Shown here piece after piece: positions 26,446 through 33,448 of a DNA stretch of 64,000 nt. The position numbers were made by a program, and so were the translations under genes. Under the pieces are notes generated by a model. That model had not been told where the DNA came from, ran no database searches, and saw nothing but the letters and a program-made list of their open reading frames with translations. The DNA comes from Acetobacteraceae bacterium (GTDB lineage: Bacteria > Pseudomonadota > Alphaproteobacteria > Acetobacterales > Acetobacteraceae): assembly GCA_947475245.1 (NCBI GenBank), contig CANJLW010000002.1, positions 248,001 through 312,000 of the forward strand, read 5' to 3'. The stretch's first letter is position 1. The number at the start of each line of letters is the position of its first letter.

Positions 26446-27191
26446 TGAGCGACTTCGACCTGAGCGGTAAAATCTGCATCGTCACCGGCGGCGGGCGTGG
26501 CATCGGGCGCGGCATGGCGGAAGGCCTGGTGCGCAACGGCGCGACTGTCGTCATCGCCGGACGCACCCTGGCGACCCTGGAGGAAGCGGCCGAAGCGATC
26601 GGCGGCGGCACCTGGGGACACGCGACCGATGTATCCGTCGAAGCCGACGTCATCGCCCTGCGCGACGCCGTTCTGTCTCGGCACGGTAAGATCGACGTGC
26701 TGGTGAACAACGCCGGCGTCGATCCAATCTTCAAGGGGATCGAACGCACGAGCCTCGATGAATGGCGCCACATCATCGACATCAACCTGACCGGGTTGTT
26801 CCTGTGCTGCAAATATATCGGCGGGGCGATGACTGCCGGCGGATCGGTGATCAACGTCAGTTCCGTCGCCGGACATGTCGGGCTGATGCGGTCGGTACCG
26901 TACTGCGCGTCCAAGGGCGGGGCGGAGTTGCTGACCAAGTCGCTCGCCATCGATTGGGCCAAGCGCGGCGTGCGGGTCAACACGCTGGCACCGGGTTGGG
27001 TGGATACCGACCTGACGCACCAGTTGCTGGAACACGCCGAACACGGGCAGCGTATGTTGGCGGGCACGCCGATGGGTCGCTTCGGCACGCCGCGCGACAT
27101 GGCGGGCGGCGTCGCGTTCCTGGCATCCAACGCGTCGGCGTTCATGACCGGGCAGAGCCTGGTGATCGACGGCGGCTGGACCGCGGCCTGA
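26445..27191 (+). CDS. SDR family oxidoreductase (classical)
   Basis: A classical short-chain dehydrogenase, 248 residues. It has the cofactor motif TGGGRGIGRGMA near the N-terminus, NNAG in the middle, the catalytic Ser (VINVSSVAG) and YCASK (YxxxK). The C-terminal MTGQSLVIDGGW block is typical of FabG-like enzymes. It overlaps the acyl-CoA dehydrogenase by one base, so it probably oxidises a hydroxyacyl or alcohol intermediate of the same pathway. The palindromic repeat at 27209-27234 follows its stop. Confidence 0.93.
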   Translation: MSDFDLSGKICIVTGGGRGIGRGMAEGLVRNGATVVIAGRTLATLEEAAEAIGGGTWGHATDVSVEADVIALRDAVLSRHGKIDVLVNNAGVDPIFKGIERTSLDEWRHIIDINLTGLFLCCKYIGGAMTAGGSVINVSSVAGHVGLMRSVPYCASKGGAELLTKSLAIDWAKRGVRVNTLAPGWVDTDLTHQLLEHAEHGQRMLAGTPMGRFGTPRDMAGGVAFLASNASAFMTGQSLVIDGGWTAA

Positions 27192-27208
27192 CAGGGCGCA
27201 CATCCGAA

Positions 27209-27234
27209 AACCTCTCCCGCCCGCGGGAGAGGTT
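27209..27234. repeat. Palindromic repeat, copy 2 (REP-like)
   Basis: The same 12-bp arms as at 11603-11629 (AACCTCTCCCGC and complement), with a 2-base spacer. It sits 17 bases after the SDR stop, between two rightward genes. The conserved flanks GAAA on the left and G on the right are shared with copy 1. Rightward it is not followed by a T run, so as a terminator it would be better leftward. Confidence 0.8.
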
Positions 27235-27310
27235 GGACGATCCGGACTTGCAGTGCGAATGAATCCGGGCACACTTGCGACCAATCAATAAGGTCCAAGG
27301 AAACCCGCCC

Positions 27311-28270
27311 ATGACCCGCGCTTTGGCTGTGCTGTTCGGCCTTCTGCTGTCGCTATCCCCCGCCACCGCGGCGTGGCCCGAAAAGCCGATCCGATTGATC
27401 GTGGGTGTTGCCCCGGGCGGGCCGGCCGACACCTCCGCCCGCATGATCGCGGAACGGATCGGAGAGACGGTCAAACAGCCGATGATCGTCGAAAACCGCC
27501 CTGGCTCTAACGGCGCGATCGCCATTCAGGCGGTGCTTTCCGCGCCGGCGGACGGCTACACGGTGCTGTTGGGCACGACCGGAGCGATGACGATCTCACC
27601 GGCCGTGCTGAAATCCTTGCGCTACGATCCGCTGCGCGACCTGGTCCCGATCGGCACCGTCGTCAGCTATTCCTACCTGCTGGTGACCCGCACCGGAATC
27701 CCGGTCACGACGCTTAAGGAGTTCGTCGCATACGCGAAGCAGCGCCCGGGCACGCTGACCTTCACCTCTCCGGGAATCGCGAGCGTCAACCACATGGGAA
27801 TGGAACACTTCTCCATGTTGACCGGGATCAAGATGGTCCATGTCCCGTATAAGGGCGATTCCGAGGCGATGGCCGACGTGCTGGGCGGGCATGTCGATTG
27901 CGGGTTCATCTCGTTTTCCCTGACCGCGCCGCAGGCGCGCGCCGGCAAGCTTCGGGCGTTGGCGATCAGCCAGCCGGAACGCAGCGCGCTGACGGCCGAC
28001 ATTCCTACCGTGCGGGAAGCCGGCGTGCCGGGATTCGACCTGTTGCCGTGGACCGGGCTGATGGTGCCGACCGGCACGCCGAAAGAAGTGGTCACGACTC
28101 TCAGCGCGGCCATCGACGAAGGTCTGCGCCATCCGGAGACTCGCAAGCGCATGGACGAACTCGGTTACCTCCCGATGTTCAACTCGCCCGAAGGGTTCCG
28201 CAAATTGATCGAGGACGAGCAAGCCCGTTGGCGCGCGGTGGCCAAGGAAGTCAATCTGGTCCTGGATTGA
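27311..28270 (+). CDS. Tripartite tricarboxylate transporter substrate-binding protein (Bug family)
   Basis: A periplasmic solute receptor of the Bug/TctC family, 319 residues. It binds carboxylates for TctAB-type transporters, or acts as an orphan sensor. A signal peptide is present (MTRALAVLFGLLLSLSPATAA). The mature part begins WPEKPIRLIVGVAPGGPADTS, the family hallmark. VENRPGSNGAIA and HVPYKGDSEAMADVLGGHVD are further conserved blocks. The start at 27311 is 8 bases from AAGGAAA. No tctA/tctB genes are here, as is common for this expanded family. It overlaps the end of upp by 20 bases, convergent. Confidence 0.94.
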   Translation: MTRALAVLFGLLLSLSPATAAWPEKPIRLIVGVAPGGPADTSARMIAERIGETVKQPMIVENRPGSNGAIAIQAVLSAPADGYTVLLGTTGAMTISPAVLKSLRYDPLRDLVPIGTVVSYSYLLVTRTGIPVTTLKEFVAYAKQRPGTLTFTSPGIASVNHMGMEHFSMLTGIKMVHVPYKGDSEAMADVLGGHVDCGFISFSLTAPQARAGKLRALAISQPERSALTADIPTVREAGVPGFDLLPWTGLMVPTGTPKEVVTTLSAAIDEGLRHPETRKRMDELGYLPMFNSPEGFRKLIEDEQARWRAVAKEVNLVLD

Positions 28271-28922
28271 CGTGATCGGCGACGCCGGTTCCGTAAATAC
28301 GGTCACCGGCGTCGCCCAGCCCCGGCCGGATATAGCCGAACTCGTCCAGCCCGCGATCAATCGCGCCGACGATCACGGGCACATCCGGGTGTTCCGCGGC
28401 CAGCGTCCGCAGTCCTTCGGGCGCGGCCAGCAGACAGACGAACCGAATGCGCGTCGCCCCCGCTTGTTTCACGCGCGCGATTGCGGCCCCGGCGGAATGC
28501 CCGGTGGCCAGCATGGGGTCCACGACGATGGTCACTCCGGCACCAAGCCCGTCCGGAAGTTTCAGATAGTATTCGACCGGTCGCAGCGTTTCGTGGTCGC
28601 GCGCCAGACCGATGTGGCCGACCCGCGCGAACGGCAGCAGGTCGAGCATGCCGTCAAGCAGCCCGTTGCCGGCGCGCAGGATCGAGACCAGGCACAGCGC
28701 GTTGTGCCCCAACCGTTCCCCCACCATGGTTTCCAACGGGGTATCGATGGTGATCGGATCCAGCGGCAGGTCCCGCGTCGCCTCTGCCCCCAGCAGCAGC
28801 GCGGCCCGGTGGACCAGATGCCGAAACCGTTCGGCATCCACCGTGCGATCGCGCAGTTGGGTTAGGGTGTGGCGCAGTACGGGATGGTCGACAACGGTGA
28901 CGGTCGGTGGCGTCGGGATCAT
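28251..28922 (-). CDS. upp: Uracil phosphoribosyltransferase
   Basis: This enzyme of pyrimidine salvage makes UMP from uracil and PRPP. It is 223 residues. The PRPP-binding loop is VVDPMLATGHSAGAA. The N-terminal HPVLRHTLTQLRDR and the C-terminal YIRPGLGDAGDRIYGT, the uracil-binding region, are typical. The start at 28922 (MIPTPPTVTVVDHP) is preferred over a longer frame that would overlap the divergent SDR gene. It converges with the Bug receptor gene. No uracil permease is nearby. Confidence 0.95.
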   Translation of the reverse strand: MIPTPPTVTVVDHPVLRHTLTQLRDRTVDAERFRHLVHRAALLLGAEATRDLPLDPITIDTPLETMVGERLGHNALCLVSILRAGNGLLDGMLDLLPFARVGHIGLARDHETLRPVEYYLKLPDGLGAGVTIVVDPMLATGHSAGAAIARVKQAGATRIRFVCLLAAPEGLRTLAAEHPDVPVIVGAIDRGLDEFGYIRPGLGDAGDRIYGTGVADHVNPGPD

Positions 28923-29001
28923 GGAATTCTCGCCCCGGCTGTTTCCAGCCGCGAAGGTTTCTGAAAGAGTTAGCCCACGATAACATAAGGAGGAACGACA
29001 A

Positions 29002-29826
29002 ATGGCAGCGGATCGTAAAACCGCGATCGTCACCGGTGCGGCGAGCGGGATTGGACGCTCGATGGCTCTGGGGCTGGCGCGCAGCGGTATCAACGTTATG
29101 GCGGTCGACCGCAATGCGTCGGCGCTCGCCCAGGTCGAACAGAGCGCGGCAGGCTTCCCCGGTGCATTCCACGGGTTCGCCGCCGATCTCGCGCAACAGG
29201 AATCGTTCGACGCCATCGTCGCCGCCACGCTCGCCAAATTCGGCGCGATCGACATCCTGGTGAACAACGCCGGGATCGGTCAGGCGGCGGTGAAGCCGGA
29301 CGCGCGCAACAACCCGATCCGCTTTTGGGAGATCACCCCAGAGCTTTGGAGCAGGTTTCTCGCGGTCAATGCAACCGCCCCGATCATGATGGCGCGCGCC
29401 GTGCTGCCGCACATGCTGAAGGCGAACAAGGGACGGGTCATTACCGTCACCACCAGTCTCGGAACGATGGTACGCGAGGGGTATTTGCTGTACGGCTCCT
29501 CCAAGGCGGCGGCGGAGTCCTCCATGGCGGTGCTGGCCGCCGATCTGGTCGGCACCGGCGTCACTGCCAATGTGCTGGTCCCCGGCGGGGTCACCAACAC
29601 GGCGTTGGTCGGCGAGAATGCCGGCGATCCCGCGAAGATGTTGCAGCCCGATATCATGGTGCCGCCGTTGCTGTGGCTGGTGTCGGATTCCGCCGATTCC
29701 GTCAGCGCGCGCCGGTTCATCGCGGCGGACTGGGATACCTCGTTGCCGGACGCTCAGGCCGCCGAAAAGGCAGGCGCGCCGATCGCCTGGCTCGGGATCG
29801 CGCGGATGCCGATCGAGCCGAAGTAG
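29002..29826 (+). CDS. SDR family oxidoreductase
   Basis: A classical short-chain dehydrogenase, 274 residues, with a strong AGGAGGA site upstream. It has GAASGIGRSMA for cofactor binding, NNAG, the catalytic Ser region (VTVTTSLGT) and YGSSK as YxxxK. The C-terminus lacks the usual VDGG block and instead has ARRFIAADWDTSLP. This points to a less common subgroup, also seen beside carboxylate-utilisation genes. It is divergent from upp and its substrate is unknown. Confidence 0.9.
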   Translation: MAADRKTAIVTGAASGIGRSMALGLARSGINVMAVDRNASALAQVEQSAAGFPGAFHGFAADLAQQESFDAIVAATLAKFGAIDILVNNAGIGQAAVKPDARNNPIRFWEITPELWSRFLAVNATAPIMMARAVLPHMLKANKGRVITVTTSLGTMVREGYLLYGSSKAAAESSMAVLAADLVGTGVTANVLVPGGVTNTALVGENAGDPAKMLQPDIMVPPLLWLVSDSADSVSARRFIAADWDTSLPDAQAAEKAGAPIAWLGIARMPIEPK

Positions 29827-29833
29827 TTACGGT

Positions 29834-29870
29834 GGGCCGGCGGGCTCGGCAGGGTCGCGCCTGCCGGCCC
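29834..29870. terminator. Hairpin between the SDR gene and the mazF remnant
   Basis: A 12-bp G+C-rich inverted repeat (29834-29845 with 29859-29870, one G-U pair) with a 13-base loop, 7 bases after the SDR stop. No T run follows on either strand, so it is only a possible terminator or transcript stabiliser. Confidence 0.45.
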
Positions 29871-29886
29871 TCCGCCCTGACGGGCG

Positions 29887-30120
29887 TTACTCCGTTCGGC
29901 TGGCCCGCGGGGACACAGCCAATCCCAGAAACACCAGAATGGCCTGGTTCAGCCGCAGCATATCGGCGTCGTCCAATTGGCCAATCCGCGTTCCGAGTTT
30001 GGCTTTCGGGACGGTGGTGATCTTGTCCACCATCAAACGGCAGCCGGTGCGCAGACCGTTCCGGTGGTTCGGCGCGACGGGCAATCGGAACAGCGGGGCA
30101 TCTGGCAAGGCTGCGGATAC
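29887..30120 (-). pseudogene. C-terminal remnant of a MazF/PemK-type toxin gene
   Basis: About 76 codons encode the typical second half of a PemK/MazF endoribonuclease: DAPLFRLPVAPN, NGLRTGCRLMVDKITTVPK, LGTRIGQLDDADMLRLN, and the ending ILVFLGLA. The first half is missing. It should carry the start, the KRGDL-type strand and the GKPRPALV substrate loop. The homology begins right after the stop of the AmpG-like gene (30126), and the open frame upstream of that point is only a shadow of ampG. No antitoxin gene remains. This is a decayed toxin-antitoxin locus, cut at its 5' side. Confidence 0.75.
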
Positions 30121-30125
30121 CCGTC

Positions 30126-31385
30126 CTACCCGTCCGCCACCCGTTCCACCGGCGGGTAGCGGCGAAGCACCCGCAGCATCAGGAAAATCGACGGCAACGT
30201 CGCCACGACGCACAGCGAGTAGTACATCGGCCACCCCACCGCCTCGGCCAGGAACCCGGTCAGCCCCCCCACGGTGCGCAACGCGATCGCAGCGACAGAC
30301 GACAGCAGCGCATATTGCGTCGCCGTGAACGCGACCGAGCACAACCCGGACAGGTAGGCAATGAAGGCCGCGTTGGCCAGGCCGCCGACAAACGCCTCCA
30401 GGAACACAGTGAAGTACAGCACATGCACCTGACCGTGAGAGAACGCGAGCACGACATACATCGACACCGCCGTGCTCTGCACGCAGCCGGTCAGCAACAG
30501 GGCGCGCCCGACGCCAAGACGCGCCACCAGCCAGCCGCCGACCGCGGTCCCGGCCAGCACCGCTGCCAAAGATGGCAGGAAATTCGCCACCGCGATGGCG
30601 TTCTTGTCGAAACCCAGCGACCGATAGAACGGCGCGCTCATGACCCCGGCCATGGCCTCGTCCAGTTTGAACACGGCGACGAAGGCCAGGATGGTGATCG
30701 CGCCGGGCCGGGTCAGGAATTCCCGCAGCGGATCGACCACGGCATGGCGGACCCGGGTCACCAATCGCTCAGGCCGGGTCTCGACCTGCGTGTCCCGTGC
30801 CACATCGGGCTCGCGGGCCAGCAGGGTGACCAGCGGACTGAGCGCCAACAGCAGGGCCACGCCCAGCAACGCCGCATGCCAGCCGACCAGATCGGCGGCT
30901 TTGATCGCCCCTGCTCCGGAGATCAGCAACGCGGCCCGATAGCCCCAGACATAGACGGCCATGGCCGCGCCCTGCAGCTTGGGCGGGAACACCTCGATCC
31001 GCCACGCATCGACCGCGATGTCCTGGCTGGCGGACAGGAACGCGACCAAAGCCGCGGCAGCGATGGCGGCGGCGGGCGCCGCTGACGGGTCGGACAACGC
31101 CAGCATCAACGCGGACAGCGCCAGCAGCGGCTGGATCGTCATCAGCCAGCCTCGCCGCTGCCCCAGCCAACGCAGCGGTCCGGGCGGACGGGCCTGGTCC
31201 AACACCGGCGCCCACAGGAATTTCAACGAGTAGGCGAGGCCGATATTCGCCGTCAGCCCGATCATTGCCAGGGAGACACCGCCCTCCGACAGCCACAATT
31301 GGAAGGTGAAACCGGATAGCGGCAACGGCAGCCCGGCCATGAAGCCGAAAACCGCCATGGTCCAAAGTCGCCTGTCACGCAGCAT
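30126..31385 (-). CDS. MFS transporter, AmpG-like muropeptide permease family
   Basis: An inner-membrane major facilitator transporter of the AmpG type, 419 residues with about 12 hydrophobic helices. AmpG imports anhydro-muropeptides for cell-wall recycling. Characteristic blocks are GLPLPLSGFTFQLWLSEGG, YSLKFLWAPVLDQ, FLSASQDIAVDAWRIE (AmpG signature) and GGLANAAFIAYLSGLC. It lies 21 bases after the GNAT gene on the same strand. The substrate assignment rests on family only. Confidence 0.88.
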   Translation of the reverse strand: MLRDRRLWTMAVFGFMAGLPLPLSGFTFQLWLSEGGVSLAMIGLTANIGLAYSLKFLWAPVLDQARPPGPLRWLGQRRGWLMTIQPLLALSALMLALSDPSAAPAAAIAAAALVAFLSASQDIAVDAWRIEVFPPKLQGAAMAVYVWGYRAALLISGAGAIKAADLVGWHAALLGVALLLALSPLVTLLAREPDVARDTQVETRPERLVTRVRHAVVDPLREFLTRPGAITILAFVAVFKLDEAMAGVMSAPFYRSLGFDKNAIAVANFLPSLAAVLAGTAVGGWLVARLGVGRALLLTGCVQSTAVSMYVVLAFSHGQVHVLYFTVFLEAFVGGLANAAFIAYLSGLCSVAFTATQYALLSSVAAIALRTVGGLTGFLAEAVGWPMYYSLCVVATLPSIFLMLRVLRRYPPVERVADG

Positions 31386-31406
31386 GGGGGCTGACCGGAG
31401 CGCCGA

Positions 31407-31931
31407 TCACCCGGGCAGGTCGGCGTCGCCGCGACCAAGCGGGCGCTGCATGGAAACCACATCGATCCAGCGGCCGAACTTCACCCCGACCGCGCGCAAC
31501 GTGCCGACCATGTGGAACCCGAGGCTGGCATGCACGCCGATCGACCCGACATTCTCGGAATCGCCGATAACCGCGATCATCTGTCGCATGCCCGCGTTGG
31601 TCGCATCCTCGATCAGACGCGCAACAAGCGCCTTGCCCACCCCCTGACCGCGCACGTTCTCTCGGACGTAGATGCTGTCCTCGACGCAATAGCGATAGGC
31701 GGAGCGGTCGCGAAATTGCGCGTAATAGGCGTAACCCAGAACGCCGGTATCGTCGGTGGCGACCAACCAGCTCCAACCGTGACCGGTGACCTTCTGGAAT
31801 TTTTCCAGCATCTCCTCGACCGACGGGGGCTGTTCGTCGAAGGTTCCGGCACCGTGCAGGACGTGATACGCGTAGATCGCCTGAACTTCCGGGATATCGG
31901 CTTCGGTCGCGGCGCGGATAAGCATGGTCAT
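31407..31931 (-). CDS. GNAT family N-acetyltransferase, phosphinothricin acetyltransferase-like
   Basis: A 174-residue acetyltransferase. It begins MTMLIRAATEADIPEVQAIY, as do the Pat/phosphinothricin acetyltransferases. The acetyl-CoA loop is VRGQGVGKALVARLIEDA (R/Q-x-x-G-x-G/A). The C-terminal block ENVGSIGVHASLGFHMVGTL and KFGRWIDVVSMQR are also typical. It sits 11 bases after the amidase gene and before the AmpG-like gene, all leftward. The real substrate may be methionine sulfone or sulfoximine type compounds. Confidence 0.9.
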   Translation of the reverse strand: MTMLIRAATEADIPEVQAIYAYHVLHGAGTFDEQPPSVEEMLEKFQKVTGHGWSWLVATDDTGVLGYAYYAQFRDRSAYRYCVEDSIYVRENVRGQGVGKALVARLIEDATNAGMRQMIAVIGDSENVGSIGVHASLGFHMVGTLRAVGVKFGRWIDVVSMQRPLGRGDADLPG

Positions 31932-31942
31932 GGTTCCCGTAA

Positions 31943-33133
31943 TCAGACTGCCAGACCCAGGACGGCGGCAACGTCGCAGGCGGTTTCAAGCAAAGCGCGA
32001 TCATGCCCGTGGCCGGCGACCAGCGACAAGCCCACCGGCGCGCCTTTCACGGTGCCCGCGGGCAACGTGACCTCCGGCAGTCCGCAGAAACCGGCAATCG
32101 CCGTGATCCCGATCGTAGCCTGTCGAATGCGGTCCTGTTCCGCCAAACCCGCCGTCAGCAGCGGGGCAGGGCACGGGCTCGTCGGGAAAACCAGAATGGC
32201 GCCGCCCGCCAGCAATGGGCGCACCCGCGCTTGCAGCATCCGACGAAATGCCCGTCCCGGCGCGGCGATACCCGGTGTCGTGGCCTTGGCCGCCGCGAAC
32301 CGTTCCCCGACTCCCGGGCCGAATTGCGGCTTCGTGGTATCCACCCATGCGCCGAGCGCCGCCCATGCTTCCTCGGCTTGTACGGTGCGGAAGTGATCGT
32401 AGACGCTGTCGACGCCTTCGGTCAGCAGGCGGACGGCGACCGAGCGGCCCCTGATCTGCTCCAACCGTTCCAACGCCGGGCGCAACGCTTCCGCGACTTC
32501 CGGTTGGGCGTTCACCCAGGCTTCCTCCACCCGCAGCATCGGGCCGCGCCCTCCCGGCCGATCGCCGGGCAGCAGCACGTCGCCGATGCCCGCCAGCAGC
32601 GACGCCGAACGCGTGAACCAACCGAATGTATCCAGGCTCGGCGCCAGCGGGCACGCCCCCGCCAGACTGATCGCCCCAAAGCTCGGCCTGATGCCAAACA
32701 GCCCGCAGTAACTGGCGGGAATGCGCACGGACCCGCCGGTGTCGGAGCCGATGGCGAAATCGACCAGTTCCGCGGCGACCGCGGCGGCCGACCCGCAACT
32801 CGATCCGCCGGGGAAGCGATCGGGTGCCCGCGGATTGATCGGCGTGCCGTGCCAGACATTCTCGCCCGTCAGCCCGTATGCGAGTTCGTGTGTCTTGGTT
32901 TTCCCGACCAAATGGGCACCGGCCTGCAACAGCGCGACGATCGGCGGCGCGGTGGCAACGGCGACGGGATGGGTGCGCGCCCAGTCGGGGTTGCCGAACG
33001 TCGTCACGCTGCCGACGACATCGTACAGGTCCTTGACCGCGAAGGTCAGGCCGGACAAACGCCCGGTGTCGAGCGGAGCGACCTCCAGCCGCGGGCCGGG
33101 AACGAATGCGTTGACCTTGTCGTCGATGTGCAT
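31943..33133 (-). CDS. Amidase signature family hydrolase
   Basis: An amidase of the Ser-cisSer-Lys class, 396 residues. The triad is visible: Lys34 in FAVKDLYDVVG, cis-Ser111 in PGGSSCGSAAAVAA and nucleophile Ser135 in GSDTGGSVRIPA. The ATG at 33133 (MHIDDKVNAFVPG) gives the family N-terminus; a longer frame to 33307 adds unrelated sequence. The HELAYGLTG and THPVA blocks resemble the AtzF/allophanate hydrolase-like and acetamidase-like branches. It is the first of three leftward genes (amidase, GNAT, AmpG-like). Confidence 0.9.
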   Translation of the reverse strand: MHIDDKVNAFVPGPRLEVAPLDTGRLSGLTFAVKDLYDVVGSVTTFGNPDWARTHPVAVATAPPIVALLQAGAHLVGKTKTHELAYGLTGENVWHGTPINPRAPDRFPGGSSCGSAAAVAAELVDFAIGSDTGGSVRIPASYCGLFGIRPSFGAISLAGACPLAPSLDTFGWFTRSASLLAGIGDVLLPGDRPGGRGPMLRVEEAWVNAQPEVAEALRPALERLEQIRGRSVAVRLLTEGVDSVYDHFRTVQAEEAWAALGAWVDTTKPQFGPGVGERFAAAKATTPGIAAPGRAFRRMLQARVRPLLAGGAILVFPTSPCPAPLLTAGLAEQDRIRQATIGITAIAGFCGLPEVTLPAGTVKGAPVGLSLVAGHGHDRALLETACDVAAVLGLAV

Positions 33134-33448
33134 GGCGTGACCGACCCCGAATTTTGACAATGAATAGCCGGAACGGCGCGCCGCCCCAAGCCCAGGAACG
33201 CGCGGTTCGCGGGGGCTTTGCGGAGGACGCAATCTCGAAATGCAGGATTTGTTGATTTTTGGAGGTGCAGTGCGGCATAATAGGGGGGTGACGACACTCA
33301 CCGACATGCGGTCGATCGCCTCCGTGGCGATCCGGAGTTCGACCGCCGACTCTCGCCGTTACCGAGAGCAACATATAAACCCTGCGTGTTTCGACGCGGG
33401 GCGGGATAAACGGATTGATGTCGGACATGCCTCATAAAGGGTTCGCTC
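33134..33448. other. Divergent intergenic region, 315 bases
   Basis: This gap separates the leftward amidase gene from the rightward type I secretion operon. No coding sequence or RNA gene is supported. It must carry promoters for both directions. One possible rightward promoter is listed at 33252-33281. Confidence 0.5.
33252..33281 (+). promoter_or_regulatory. Possible sigma-70 promoter for the type I secretion operon
   Basis: TTGATT (33252-33257) and CATAAT (33276-33281) are separated by 18 bases in an AT-richer patch about 170 bases before the ABC transporter start. This is a pattern match only. Confidence 0.3.

Noticed and set aside
33134-33307. Longer start for the amidase
   Set aside because: The added residues do not match the amidase family, and the region is needed for divergent promoters.
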